Assembly: GCF_003265705.1 (NCBI RefSeq)
Contig: NW_020312817.1
Span: 45,821,113 to 45,885,112, forward strand
Source of the DNA: Callorhinus ursinus
Lineage: Eukaryota > Chordata > Mammalia > Carnivora > Otariidae
Length of the DNA: 64,000 nt
Direction of reading: 5' to 3'
Shown in pieces: positions 36,462 through 48,872 of the stretch. The stretch's first letter is position 1, and every line of letters starts with the position of its first letter. The notes below the pieces were generated by a model. It searched no databases and was not told where the DNA came from. It saw only the letters and a program-made list of their open reading frames with translations. A program made the translations under genes and the position numbers.

Positions 36462-36640
36462 GTACAGTGCTTGAAACCTGAGTTTTCTCATTGGTAAAAT
36501 AATAGTCTTCTCATCTGTGAAATAATCTCACTTCATGAAGTTTGGGTGAAGACTAAGTGAGGCAATGTGTGTAAAGCACTTAGCACATTGCTTGGCATGT
36601 ATTAAGCTCTCAAAATTGTTAGCTATTGATCTTAATACTG
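36462..36640 (+). repeat. MIR SINE fragment
   Basis: 'tctcatctgtgaaataatct', 'gtgaagactaagtgaggcaat', 'taaagcacttagcacattgc', 'ttggcatgtattaagctctc' match the MIR core and 3' end. Confidence 0.82.
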
Positions 36641-37264
36641 TCATTGTTATTTCCATGGTGCAAATGTGGGGCATCCAGCTCAGTGTGAGGCACATTTGTG
36701 GGGTGCTAGGAGGCTGTCAATGCAGTCTTCCCAGAAAATAGGATATGCGAGGTGAGTCATGAAAAACAAAAAGTTCTGACAAATGAGAGGGCAATTCTAG
36801 TGTATTCAATTCTCCCATGAAACTTCTACTTGTAGTATTTATACCATTTCTTATCTCCAAACTGTTGAACCCCTAGATGAGTCACTAGGGCAGGGCTTAG
36901 AGTTATTCCTGCAGCTTTGCTGCTATGAGTGCTGTGTGTAATTGTGCACACACAACATGCTTCAAGGTAGGAAACTAGAATTTTTGTAATACCATTAGTG
37001 AGAGCTATTAAAAGCAGAAGAAAGAAAAAAAGAACAAGAAATTAGGGATTTGGTTTATAAGGTACAGAAATTCACTCAAGTTATTTCAAATAGAGGTTTT
37101 TACTGTAAGGATGAATATGCACCAATGATGAAGAATCCAAGAAGGAGCCATAGTAAATTCAGAACCTAATAAAAGGCCTGTTTGTTTTTTTTTAAGTGGT
37201 TTGTGTTTCATGGGGTTTAGCCAGAGCTAGATTGAAGATGGCATAGGTATTTCACATTCCAGTC

Positions 37265-37316
37265 CTTTCCTTTCCTTCCTTCCTTCCTTTTTCCTTTCTT
37301 TTCTTGCCTGCTTGCT
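37265..37316 (+). repeat. (TTCC)n tract derived from a poly(A) tail
   Basis: A pyrimidine tract directly abuts the 3' end of the UBB retrocopy. On the minus strand it reads AAAGGAAGG, which fits a poly(A) tail that decayed into a purine microsatellite. Confidence 0.75.
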
Positions 37317-37595
37317 ACCATGCAACAAAACCTTTATTAACATTTAGAACATCTACTAAGAAAACCAGTGATTCAGCTATTACTGAAAATGGCAATTTCT
37401 AAACTTAAATTGGGGCAAATGGCTACAGTGCAGAGTCATACCATCGTTGGGCACTATGAATTCAAGACTGAAGATTTAATAGTCACCCCTCAGATGGAGA
37501 ACTAGGTGCAGAGTCAACTCTTTCTGGATGTTGTAATCAGAAAGAGCGTGGCCACTTCCAGCTTCTTGCCTGCAAGGATCAGTCTCTGCTGGTTC
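37317..37595 (-). pseudogene. UBB: Processed pseudogene of polyubiquitin B, 5'-truncated
   Basis: On the minus strand, 37595 down to 37476 encodes the end of a ubiquitin unit (QQRL, then LSDYNIQKE, then TLHLVL) with a stop at 37476-37478. A one-base deletion after the LE of the KQLEDGRT segment shifts the frame, and the final Gly codon reads GAC. Downstream the sequence follows the UBB 3' UTR through 'tgcatggta', including 'aatgttaataaaggtttt' with its AATAAA signal. There are no introns, the 5' end is truncated and an A-rich tail follows, so it is an L1-made retrocopy. No clear target-site duplication was found. Only the last ~39 codons remain, so it cannot make ubiquitin. Confidence 0.9.
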
Positions 37596-37599
37596 TACC

Positions 37600-38454
37600 T
37601 GTTTTAGACGTTTCTTGCAATTACTCCAAAGTTCTGCCATGCTATCTCTTGGTACTCTTTCATCTGTTGGTGATGTTTTAGATTTTCTTATGTACTTTAG
37701 TGGTATTTTTGTGAGATACTGGGAGAGGATGAATTTGGGGGCTGCTAGCCATTTGCCAAATTTAAACTTATTTTCCTTTTTAAACCTTTAGTTAGTGCTT
37801 ATTTTATTGGGTGTGTTATATGTGAGTTTATTTATGATTTGCCTTACAACTCCAGTAAAACCATGGCACAGACAACCTTGATCCATTTTATCTAATTTGG
37901 TGTAGGACTGGAATGGTCTGCTTTCCTTTTTCAGTAACTCAACCATGGAAGGAATGATGGCAGGAATTTGCACTCTTACTTAAGGTTAGTTCAAAGTCTG
38001 GTCTAGACTTTATCATAAATAATTGCTATAAGGAAAAAAAAAACTAATGCTGAATTGTAGGCTATAATTCAGAAGATTCATAGCAATGTCTATATGCATA
38101 CTATAGGGAATATGTCTGTTTCCCCAGAATCTGGTGAGGGACCCTCAGCTGTACAATACTGGCCTGGAAGAAAGAAAGGTGAATGGGTTTGTGTCATTAG
38201 TGATATGTTCCTTTGAGGAAATGGGAGATGACAATCTCTCTGATCTCAGAGTGAATGGTCTTGGGAGGGATGCTCTGAGGACTCTTTGTTAATATTCCTA
38301 TATCATGTAGAAAATGGTAAGCCATTTTTTTTTCAGGAAGTGAGATGTGCCCTCCCACCGCCAGATTTAGAACCCATAACTGCTTGACAAGTCACAAATC
38401 CAAAGCCACAAAGTCATTTCCCATTATTATATGTGATTACTGAAAACATTTGTC
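37600..38454. other. Unassigned stretch
   Basis: No gene or clear repeat. The minus-strand 61-codon frame at 37788-37973 is unremarkable. Confidence 0.4.
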
Positions 38455-38710
38455 CCCACCTGAGCAAATACTAAGACCTCAATAGATATTTTTTTTAAAG
38501 ATTTATTTATTTGAGAGAGAGAGAGAAGGGAGGGGTAGAGGGAGAGAGAGAACCTCAAACAGACTCCCCACTGAGCACAGAGCCCAACGCGGAGCTTAAT
38601 CTCACCACCCTGAGATCATGACCTGAGTGGAATCAAGAGTCAGATGTTTAACCGACTGAGCCACCCAGGCACCCCAACAGGTATTTATTGCATGAATGAA
38701 TCACAGCAAA
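38455..38710 (+). repeat. L2/MIR-type tail fragment split by a Can-SINE
   Basis: 'aatactaagacctcaatagatatt' on the left and 'aggtatttattgcatgaatgaat' on the right are the two halves of the common 'ctcaataaatatttgttgaatgaatgaat' tail. The Can-SINE at 38491-38674 separates them. Confidence 0.5.
38491..38674 (-). mobile_element. Can-SINE, reverse orientation, diverged
   Basis: Antisense copy with a shortened GA body and the tRNA head CTGAGCCACCCAGGCACC. The flanking duplication caatagatatt (38480-38490) and caacaggtatt (38675-38685) has two mismatches, so it is an older insertion. Confidence 0.92.
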
Positions 38711-40680
38711 GTATGGGCTCAGTCATTCTAAATTAATCGTTCTCTCCCTTTATCTTCATTCTGCGTAGTATCATGAGGTAAACAAGGGGCCCCATAATGT
38801 TCTAGATAAAAAAGATAGACCAAATGGGTCTTCAACTAACTATGGGATCATGACTGTGGTTCTCTCTGCAAGCAAATCGGCTAAAGAACTTTTAGAGAAT
38901 GCTGCCTTGGCAATTTAGCTCCTTCATGATGGTTCCTCTTCCCTCATTTCCTTCATTCACAAGTGCCCAATGGCTGCATTCACTCCACTCTGTGTTCTTG
39001 TACTTACGTATCCAAAAGTTGCTGAGGATTTTCCTGAACTGGAAGGTAGATCACAAAGTGACTGTAAACTACTTCTGAGAAAAGGGAACCTAAGCTGTAA
39101 TTTTTGTATTATATTGCAATAATTCATTCCTTGGATTCTCAATGAAATTCATATAGCTACTCTGGCCTCAGGTTATTAAACTAATGTGAGTTTGAGCTAA
39201 ATGCAACCATCTATGATAAGGGATCCTAAGCATATCTGAATAGGTATGACATGAAACAACTGCCCAACTTTGGGTGCTCCATATTAGATTCTTTCTTATC
39301 TAGGAAAAGCAACCACCAAGCAAATGTAGTAATTTAAACTAAGCTAGTCTCAAATAATATTAAATTACTAAACTATTAATTATATTTCAGGATCCCAGAG
39401 CCAGAGTAGCTGTGAAGCTCTGGCCAGCTCTTCAGATGCTCTGCTGAACTGTGGTGATTGGAAAGTCACATTATCTTTGTCTTATGGGAAGAGTCACTTC
39501 CAGTTTGAATTCAAAGTAGAAATTACACACAATGACACTTTATGTGGAATATAAATGTATCTCCTGATTTGTGGCCACATTTTAACCACTTAATGCCCAA
39601 TATCTGATCATTAGGCCCAGAAAACCAGTGTAAAAATTGGCTTTTCCCATTTTCTACCATACTCTGCATAAATTATCTCTAGTTGCCACCCATCATGGAG
39701 AGAACTGGTTTCATGATGGGTTTTCTCCATAGCACTTACTATTTTTTTTTTTTGTTATTGGCGGTATTTTAAAATGACCAATCAACAGATTACACACTTC
39801 AACCTGGAATGCTTTAATTAGAAAGCACAGCACAGCAAAATATAACACAACCTAAAAATGTCAAACCATAGCTTTAAATAAATTCTGACATTAAAATCAA
39901 TTTATACAATGTCTTACAAAAAGGGGCAAGGAACAGTGGTTCCTATTTTGTTATAGTTAAGAAGGCTTTGGATTCATAGAAGAAAAAAGAACAGACTTAG
40001 TAGTTGGAGTACAAACTAAATGTCAGGCATATGCACATATATGAGCCTGTGTCCTGTGGGCTAGTTATTAAAGTCCTATGAGATAGGTATAGTTCTGTTC
40101 TAAAGATAAGAAAGTAGGCAAGCTGACAACATACCTAAAGTAGAATATGTTGAAAATTTTGTTCTTCAATTATGTACAAAGAAGATTCAACTGCTGAGCC
40201 ACCAGGAACTCTACATTCCTTCTTCCATAGCTAGCAAAAGTTTCCTTCAGTTTCACACACTGTATAGTATCAAACAGGAGTTTCACTAACAAATAGTTAC
40301 TGTAATATCTATAATGCCAAAATCCCTTTTGCTTTTCTTGGAGGAGAGCTTAGTAGTTTTACAAATGGACTTGAGTCCTGTTATACTGATCAAGTTGAAA
40401 TAAAATGAAACTAGATCAGAATTCTGTGACACAGCATAGATCTGATCTTATAAATGCCAACTCTTAACCCATTCATGGATTTTATGTTTAGGACCTCCAA
40501 TCAGTCTGTACCACAAATTCCTAGATGTCATTGTCAACAGCTCCTTTCTCTTCTAGTAATTTTCCCTCTTCCTTCCTTTCCAATATTATAGCTTCAGAAC
40601 TGGTTCCCTTTCTTCAGAATTGCAAAAGACAAAAGTAAGCAAAATTAACAGCAAACCAAATTAGGTTTTTAGTTGTGTCT
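38711..40680. other. Unassigned AT-rich DNA
   Basis: No gene, RNA or confident repeat is seen. There is a T run near 39742-39752. Confidence 0.45.
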
Positions 40681-40684
40681 ATTA

Positions 40685-41298
40685 GTGTTTAGAATTCTGT
40701 AGTAGATACAATTCTAAAAATACCCCCAAAGATTTCAAGACTCCAAATCCACAAAACCTATGAGTGTGAGATATCACTCCCAGGATTATGCTACATGGAA
40801 CAGCTGACCTAAAAAAACTGAAATTATCTAGATGTACCTAATTCAATCACATGAGCTTATAAAAGTAGAGGATTTTCTCTGAATAACGGAGGGGGGAAGG
40901 CAGAAGAAATAAAAAACATTCAAAACACGCATAGAATTCAATGTACTCTTAATAAATTGAAGACAAAGGAGGTCACATCAGAAGAAATGCAGGTAGCTTC
41001 TGGAAGCTGAGTAGCTGAGATCTGTTCCAGCAAGGAACCAGGGACCTCAAACCTACATCCATAAGGAACTGGATTCTGCCAACAACCTGAATGAACTTGG
41101 ATGCAGTTCTTCCTGCATGTCTCCAGATAAAAGCCCAGGCAGCCAACCCCTTAATTTAGAACTTGTAATACCTAAACGGAGAACCTAACTGAGCCTGCCA
41201 GATGTCCAACCAACAGAACTGTGAGCTAATACATGGGTATTTTTAAAGCCACTAAGTTTGTGCTAACATGTTAAGCAGCAGTAGAAAACTCATACAAA
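40685..41298 (+). mobile_element. MLT1-type (MaLR) LTR
   Basis: The syntax follows MLT1 LTRs: 'aagatttcaagactccaaat', 'aacctatgagtgtgag', 'gatgtacctaattcaatcac', 'gtagcttctggaagctgag', 'agaactgtgagctaatacat', 'taaagccactaagtttgtg', 'agcagcagtagaaaactcatac'. It is an old, non-coding, ERVL-related repeat. Confidence 0.8.
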
Positions 41299-41329
41299 TT
41301 CTTTTCTTCCAACTCCTTGAATGGCTGCA

Positions 41330-41595
41330 CTAGTTTTGTCCTTCAAGTCCCTGACCATGCAACATCCATCAGTTGTTTGCTATTTTATAAACCTGTTCAT
41401 TTTCAGCATAGTACTTAGCACAATTTGTCAATCTGCAATAAACTTATTTATTAGCTTGTTTGTTGGCTGTTCTCTCTGAGCAAACTATAAAATTGGTGCA
41501 GGTAAGATTTTATTTTCTTGCTATATCCCTGAGCATAGTACACAGTAGGACTAGCCTTTATTTGATGAATTAAGTGAATAAATATTGCTCCTAGT
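41330..41595 (+). repeat. LINE-2 3' end fragment
   Basis: 'gcatagtacttagcacaatt', then 'ccctgagcatagtacacagtagg' and 'gatgaattaagtgaataaat' follow the L2 3' terminus, possibly two overlapping L2/MIR-type tails. Confidence 0.55.
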
Positions 41596-41599
41596 AACT

Positions 41600-42745
41600 T
41601 GACATTTACCTTAAATAAACACCCTTATGGATAACATAAAGTATTTCGAAGCAAAGATTTCACTACCACAAATTGTGTTGAATTAGATATTTAAAATACT
41701 TTGGCAATTAACTAGATTTCTAAAACCAATTATTATCTCCTGTGTCCTTTTACTCATAAGATTATTAATTTCCTTTGGTTGCCTTCTAATGCCTTTTCCC
41801 ATAAATAATTTAGCTATAACCAAATATTTGTTTTTCTTTATGTATAAAGAGTGTTTTCTGGCTTTTCTTGTTGCCACTCCATTCTATTAGGTCCATAATA
41901 TATACAAAAAATACACGTTGCATTTTATGAAAAATGAAGAAACATACAAAGAGATGCTTGTGTCAAAAATGAAACACTGTGCTACACTTAGGATGGTGTT
42001 CAGAGAGAAAAAAATCCTTGGGTAATTGACTTCAAAGCATGTAAGACTATACAAATTTGTGTTGAAGAGAAACTTCTAAGCCAAACAATAGAATGTGATA
42101 TCTCATAACCTGACTGTATAAAGGCCACAGGGAAAAACACCCAGGAATTTAATTTATGGTGGGATTAAGTAAGCAGGTACTGAAGGCTGAATGCCAGAGC
42201 AATATCTATGTCTAGAAATCAGGAATACCATAACGAGAAAAAAATGAGGGGAAAGTTTCCATGAAAAGTCCCAAAACTGGGAATTGTGAATGAATATTTA
42301 GACTCGCTCTCCACTTGATGTGTGTACTCCAGAACAGTGAGATTGCCTCCTGCATATACAAGAGGTCACTGGCCAAGGAACTGTCTGAATAAGGCCCCTA
42401 ACAGCACCTAGATCAGTGTTTTAAATGTGGCACCAAGAAAATGACTTTGGAAGTCTTCCTCAGAACATGAGGTAATATCAAGAAAATCACTGCCAGCCAC
42501 ACAGGAAATTGTGGACAATCCAACACTGAGTATTACATAAAAGAGTCATCTTAAGTAGAACTATTGCTCTCTTCCCTTCACTCACTTCCTCCAAACCCCT
42601 GGCCTTAATTTCTCTGTATACGGAATTATCCTCCAACTCCCCAAAATGCCTTGCTTTTCTTGTCTCCATATTTTTCACTGGCTGATTTTACTACCTGGAA
42701 TATTCTTTTCTCTATTCTAAAATTGGATATAACAGCGGGTTTAGC
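41600..42745. other. Unassigned stretch
   Basis: No gene is supported. Short minus-strand frames (63-64 codons) lack recognisable features. Confidence 0.4.
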
Positions 42746-42749
42746 ATTA

Positions 42750-43400
42750 GAATGACCTAGTTAATCACAAAGTAATTGTAGACCATAAAATAATTTAAAC
42801 TTTCTGAGGGTTTCTTCATCTACTAAATGGTAGTGATGGTAATACCTACTGTATCAGTCTCTAGGGCTGCCATAACATATTACAAACTGGGTATTGTAAA
42901 AATCAGAAAGACATTGTTTCACAGTTTTGGAGGCTAGAAGTCCAAAGGCAAGATGTCAGCAGGACTGGTTTCTTCTGAGAGCTTTGAGGGAAAATGTGTT
43001 CATAGCTCTACCCTAGCTTCTAATGGGTTTTCCAGCAATCTTTGGCATACCTTGGCTTATGACAGCACATTCCAATCTTCATATGACATTCTCTCTGTTT
43101 CTCTATCTCTGTATCCAAGTCTCCTCTTTTTATAAGGCACAGTCATATTGGATGAGGGGCCCACCCTACTCCAGTAGTACCTCATCTTAACTAATATTCA
43201 TTTAAGTCTTAACTAATCACATGTGCAATGACCTATTTCCACATTTTAATGTACTGTGGATTAGGACTTTTATGTATGGATTTTGGGAGGGGACACAATA
43301 TAACCAATAACGGCTACTTCACAGGGTTGTTGTGAAGACTCAAAAAAATATTGTACAAAAAAACATTTAGTGCCCAATGTTTGGCACACGGGCTGAAGAA
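42750..43400 (+). repeat. MIR SINE split by an LTR-like insertion
   Basis: Left half 42750-42849 ('tctgagggtttcttcatcta...tggtaatacctac') and right half 43314-43400 ('ctacttcacagggttgttgtgaagac...gtttggcacacgg') join as one MIR. CTAC is present at both sides (42846-42849 and 43314-43317), as expected for a short target-site duplication. Confidence 0.82.
42850..43313 (+). mobile_element. LTR-like ancient repeat inserted in a MIR
   Basis: It starts TGTATCAGTCTCTAGGGCTGCC and ends near 'gggacacaatataaccaataac', in the style TG...CA of an LTR, with 'gttttggaggctagaagtcc', 'cttttta taaggcacagtcat' and 'gggcccaccctactccagta' in between. CTAC flanks it. The family is a common mammalian LTR-class repeat that I do not name with certainty. 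Confidence 0.7.
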
Positions 43401-44069
43401 ACTACCTCATATTAAGGGATATGAAACATTTTATTTATGCAAAATATCGCAAATATTTTTTCTTGTTTATTATTTGCATTTCTCTTTTTCACACACAATA
43501 CACATTCATACACAACATACCAGCTAAATATTTCCATGTTTCCTTTTGTGTGATTTCTACCTTTTGCATCATCATGCACTGTTTCTCTACATAAAGAGCA
43601 TGATGTATGCCACTTCTACCAGTCCTTATTTCCCATAACAAAAAGTTCTGTGACAAAGAAATAATTTGCATAGGTTATGTGTTACAAGTGACAGAATTCT
43701 GTTTGTCTTTTCTACAACATTTTTGCTGTCTCAACCTCAAAAAGATATTTTGAAAGCTAAACCCACCAACCTGAAAACCAGCTGGCTTTATGAAATGGGT
43801 CATTTGCTAGACAACAGCCTTGGTCAAATAATACAAGGCTATTCCATACAGAGAAGGCAAGCTCACACATCAAAAGGTCCCCAAACTTTACACTTTGCAA
43901 GGACTTGTTCATAATAGTCTCACAAGAAATTGCTTTTGGTAAAGAATTCACTGTAGGCTGTCAAAACGAATGTGAAACTTTCTGGCTTGAAAGCCATGGT
44001 TAATAAACATCTTGTTGCTACAGTGACATCTGTAGCAGGCAGAGTTGTCCATTATAAAAGGATCAACAT
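43401..44069. other. Unassigned stretch
   Basis: No gene. Frames of 60-82 codons overlap on both strands (43489-43951) and look random. Confidence 0.4.
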
Positions 44070-44081
44070 TAGATGGATTTT

Positions 44082-44276
44082 TTTTTTAAAGATTTTATTT
44101 ATTTATTTGACAGAGAGAGAGACAGCGAGAGAGGGAACACAAGCAGGGGGAGTGGGAGAGGGAGAAGCAGGCTTCCTGCCGAGCAGGGAGCCCGATGTGG
44201 GGCTCGATCCCAGGACCCTGAGATCATGACCTGAGCCGAAGGCAGACGCTTAACGACTGAGCCACCCAGGCGCCCC
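44082..44276 (-). mobile_element. Can-SINE, reverse orientation, near-consensus
   Basis: Antisense full-length copy ending GAGCCACCCAGGCGCCCC. The exact 12-bp duplication tagatggatttt lies at 44070-44081 and 44277-44288. It is among the youngest-looking copies in the window. Confidence 0.96.
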
Positions 44277-44289
44277 TAGATGGATTTTA

Positions 44290-46309
44290 ATAAAAAAAAA
44301 CCCTTAGAGAAAGATGAGGTCTCAAAGTACTGCATAGATGCCTAAAATTAAAATAGCAACAAAAAACGGACACAGATGATAAACATTTCAGGATGTGTCA
44401 ACTGTATAATTTCATACCTTTTGTTTCTTTACCATAGGTCTGGCTTTCATGTAAATGTACAGAACTGTACCAAAATTAAATAACTTAAATGTTTTATTCC
44501 TGAACAACACCAGAGGTTCTAGTAGCCACCTTCCAAAACATGATACAGCAGATTGTCATGAGAATTAAGTAACACATTCCATGTGAGGGTCTTAGAGTGG
44601 TGCCCAGCTATGAGACTTGTCTTATTCCTCCCTGTCATCATTACTATTATATTAGAAATCATTTTTTATGAAACATCTAAATTCAATTGCGTGTTTTTTA
44701 CTTATTACCTAGAAGACTACAAATAAGAGAGAAATTTATATAAAAGCTTTTATTTTTTCAGAAACCGAAACTGTTTGCATTTCATCTTTTTCTCATCAGT
44801 GCTCTCTCAATTGGCCAGTATCTTAGAACAAGTAATCTCTTTTTTTTGTGTGTCACCTCAAAGCATACAGAATACAGCAATGCTAAAATGGGATTATTTG
44901 CATGTCACAGATGAATTACCTGGGGCTCCACAACACGTCTCAAGAACATCACTGACCATACAGCAGGAATAACTTAAAAATATAAGTACTTCAGAATCTA
45001 ATGGAACAAATGGTGAAACTTCTGATATCACAACCAAATACAGCACAGAGGTAATGGCCAGATTATTATATTGCTTTTTACAGTCTTTTACTTCAATTGG
45101 TCTCGAAGTTGCACCATTAATTTAGGAGCTGGTGGAATAGACAGAGCATAAAGGTCAGTAAGCTAAAGATGAGTTCTTAGCCTTAAAAACAATGTTTAGT
45201 CAAGACCTTTGGCTCTATTTGCTTGAGCATGGGCCAAACCAAAAATAAATATACTCAGAACCTACCAAGTTTTGAGGAAATAATATTTCTACAGAACCTC
45301 CAAGCCAGGTTTATAATAGCCTCTTGCTGTCAAATTACCAAAACAATCTCACGCCTTCAAATCGCCACCAACAGGAACAAAGCTAAAGCTGTGTGGCCTC
45401 CAAGAAGGATAGCTTTGCCAATGCCCACCTTGTTGTGACCATGAGAGAAAATGGACAGAAGTACCTCTCAGGTGGAAGAGCCAGAGGCCATGGAGGGAAA
45501 GAGAAGGCAGAACCAGAGGTTGCCAGACGGCTTAATCATAGAAAGCACTCCACTGCCAGGGAAATACGTTCTCAGTATTCTTTCCAAACAGGATAGGCTA
45601 ATTGCTCTGGCCCACACCAGATGATGGCTGTATGGTTCCCATTTTTTTCCCTTTTCTAAATGGAAGTTTTTATTACAGCTACTTATTTTCTTCTTATTAT
45701 TATTTTCCCTCTTATATTAAGTATCCCAGGGTTGGAGAGCAGATAAATGTCTTTAACTTATAATTGACTGGACTACACAAGCTCCAAGTAGACTTGATGA
45801 AGAAGGCTGCTTGACACTGAGCTACATGCAGTTACCAGATGCAGAAAGCAGTTCTTGCCTTTTGGCAGGGAGATAAGTACATGTATGAAAGGAAGAAGGA
45901 CATGTAAAGATGTAAACAGTTAAACAGGAGCTATCAGAGAGACTGGATGGGTTATCAAATATCTCCTTTCACCTTATTCTTTAAAACAGAACTCTTATTT
46001 TACTCCGGGCTGACTTTATTCATAGCTAAAAGTATACATTTCCCAATCTCTTCTGCAGATTGAAATGGACAAGGAAATGTAAACAGAAATTGCTGTGCAG
46101 GGTTCTATTAATTCGCTTTAAGACTAACCCAAACATAAGGATCAACATTTTGCCTTTTCACCCTTTCCTTTCCAACCTGGAATACAAGCATTATGGCTGG
46201 AATCCTGCAGCCTTTATGTGACTTTGAAATTGGAAGCAACACACAAAAGACATGTTGGCAAACAGAAAAATGGATCATGACCAAGATGGCCTTAATGTTG
46301 CCCTCAAAT
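44290..46309. other. Unassigned stretch
   Basis: The frames at 45223-45438 and 45393-45596 overlap out of frame and show no recognisable domain. No repeat could be named. No gene is called. Confidence 0.4.
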
Positions 46310-46811
46310 TGACTAATTTTAGGCAGGGTTTTTCCTGACTATAAGTCCTTGTCTTAGCACATTTATTTTAGAAAACTTGTAACTGCAAATCCTACCCTTT
46401 GAAATGTATCTGAATTTCCCTTAAAGCCTAAGACTCAAAGAGGTCTTTCTCAAGGTCCTAGAAACCATTTCTATGAAATGTTAACATCAAAGGAAGAAAA
46501 AGCCTATCTCCCAGTCTCTGTGGAAGGACAGAAGCTTAACTTAGGTGGGTACCTTGCTCCAACTTGTAAAACTACCTCCTGCCAGGAAAAGTGGAAAAAG
46601 TTTACTTTTCCACTGGGTAAAGCTAATTAGTAAACAAAGATGTCCCCCTCCCCTGCCACAACAGCTCTTAAAACACTCTCCTGCTCTTTGTTTCAGTAGA
46701 GCTGAGTACTGAGACCCAGTCTGTATTCTTTCCTCTATTGCTGACAATAGTATCAGAATTAATCAATTTCTGTTTGCTCATCTTGTCCAGTGAGATTTTT
46801 TTTTTTTAACA
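46310..46811 (+). mobile_element. Possible solo LTR of an old endogenous retrovirus
   Basis: The 3' portion resembles an LTR R-U5 region: 'cttaaaacactctcctgctctttgtttcagtagagctgag', 'agacccagtctgtattctttcc', then a decayed 'gaattaatcaatttctgtttgc' and an end near TTAACA. Upstream words are less distinctive. No internal genes. Family not assigned; edges approximate. Confidence 0.4.
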
Positions 46812-47320
46812 AACCCTAATGACTATGTGGAACCACAAGTATCTCTTACCTGTCATGTCAAACTTCTTTGACATGATAAAATAAACTCCTGATTTGTTTA
46901 AATCACTGTAGTCAGGGTCACTTTTACCAAGAGCCAAAGGAAATTCCTAACTGATAGAAAGCTTCAAATGTAAAAGTGAGTAAGGAACTGATAAACCTAT
47001 GGAAAAATTTACTGGGGCCCATAGAGTATATCCTGGAAGTGAACTAATCAGAATTAAAATATTCTAATTTCCTTTTATTTTCTAAGAAAAGGATGTAAAG
47101 TATTAATTTAATTGGAAACTTATAAATTTAATTGTGCATGGTAAAATTTCAAAATAACCATTAAAAGGTGAAATACTGAAGTATGTGATTTTCAAAACTA
47201 CATAAGTAAAACTAAGAAAAAGGGCTTAATTAATCCAAAAGAAGATCAGTAAATTAAAAATAAAAATGAAGTATATTAAAAAGCCAGAAAGACAGAATGT
47301 ACAAAGGGAAGTATTTCTCC
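46812..47320. other. Unassigned A-rich DNA
   Basis: May include decayed L1 sequence leading into the L1 3' end that follows, but I cannot support it. Confidence 0.35.
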
Positions 47321-47324
47321 ATCA

Positions 47325-47495
47325 GGTACTAATTAATGTTAGGTGATAGAAGTGTTAACTTGATTGTAATAATTTCACAATGGATATATGTATAAAATCA
47401 TCACATCGTATACCTTAAAAAATTGCCATTCTACAACCTAGCCATATACAATTTTAATTTGTCAATCATACCTCAGTAAAGCTGGACAAAAAGTT
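47325..47495 (+). mobile_element. Old L1 3' UTR end
   Basis: 'gatagaagtgttaacttgat', 'aatttcacaatggatatatgt', 'aaatcatcacatcgtatacct' and 'acctcagtaaagctggacaaaaa' match the 3' end of L1M-type elements. Confidence 0.75.
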
Positions 47496-48574
47496 CTATA
47501 TTCAGGAGATCTAAAAAGTAACCTCAAAATATATTACATAAAGATTTATAAAACTACCAATCAGTCACACTCTTTAAGCAATTGAGAAGTTAGGCAGGAG
47601 AAAACATATACACACGCACACAATTTGTATAGCACAATTAGGCCTAACTTAATAGACATATTTAAAAATCCTTACCTAACAAAAGTCACAGAATGTACAC
47701 TTTTCTCAACCACACATGGAACACTTACAAGTAAGATCCACACTGTGGGTTGCAAAAGAAATCTTAAATATCAAAGAATCAGTATCATGTATACCACAGT
47801 GTGTCCTTACAACATATTAAAGGAGAATAGCAGCAGAAACCATTACCTGTTTGAAGAACATTTTAAAAGTCTTCTGAATTGACCAAAGAAGATACACTGA
47901 GGGGAAAGAGAAAATACTTAGAACTAAATGATAATGAAAGTAACATATTGAAACTCATGGTATGTAACTGAAACAGTACTTAAGGAGAAAGATACATAAA
48001 AGTATTAATAAGTATTTTTAAATACTATATAAGAAAAATTTGAAGGATCAAATTTAATGAAGTGTCAGAGTTAAGACGTTGAAAAAAGAGTAACTGACTT
48101 AAAAGTATACTTAAGGTAATAAAGATAAGTGCAAAAAGGTAAAAAGTAGAAAAATACATAATCAGGAGGATTAAAATAGCCAATGGTTGGGGTTTTTTTA
48201 AATAGTAATAAAATAAACAAACCTCCAATTAGGATGAATCAAGAAAATGATAAAACACCCCAAAATATTTTAGGAACTGAAAAGAAATATATTATAGATG
48301 CACTAGAAATTATAAAGATAATATAGATGACTTCATGCTCTTATAATTGAAAACTTCCTAGAAGCACCTAGAAAATATCCTTACATATTGACTCTAGGAT
48401 AAACAGAAAACTTGAATAATACTAGAACATTAAAAAATGAATCAGTTAATCCTTCCCACAAAGAAAACTCTAGACCCAGGTGGTTTTATAGGTAAGTACC
48501 ATACAATATGAGAGTAAGAGATGATTTCAGTCTCACTCAGAAGTGTCTAAATAACAGACACTGAAGAACACTCT

Positions 48575-48872
48575 TCAGTTCATTTTTTTTCTTGCTTATT
48601 TTTTATTGTTATGTTAATCACCATACATTACATCGTTAGTTTTTGATGTAGTGTTCCATGATTCGTTGTTTGCATATAACACCCAGTGCTCCATGCAGAA
48701 TGTGCCCTCTTTAATACCCATCACCAGGCTAACCCATCCCCCCACCTCCCTCCCCTCTAGAACCCTCAGTTTGTTTTTCAGAGTCCATTGTCTCTCATGG
48801 TTCGTCTCCCCCTCCGATTTACTCCCCTTCATTCTTCCCCTCCTGCTATCTTCTTTTTTTATATACTAAGAT
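48575..48872 (-). mobile_element. 5'-truncated carnivore L1 3' end, reverse orientation
   Basis: Begins with a T-rich tail, then 'attgttatgttaatcaccat', 'ttttgatgtagtgttccatg', 'acacccagtgctccatgcag', 'accatcaccaggctaaccca'-like words and 'gagtccattgtctctcatgg', which is the antisense of the carnivore L1 3' UTR. The overlapping 72-codon ORFs on both strands are artefacts. A target-site duplication is not evident. Confidence 0.82.

Larger units (their letters stand above)
35476..37264. other. Mostly unassigned, with an L2-like and a MIR fragment
   Basis: Outside the fragments listed separately I see no gene. The 90-codon frame at 35497-35769 and the minus-strand frame at 35858-36079 lack recognisable domains. 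Confidence 0.4.

Noticed and set aside
45223..45596. Two overlapping ORFs of 71 and 67 codons with basic composition
   Set aside because: They are in different frames over the same bases and show no similarity I can recognise.
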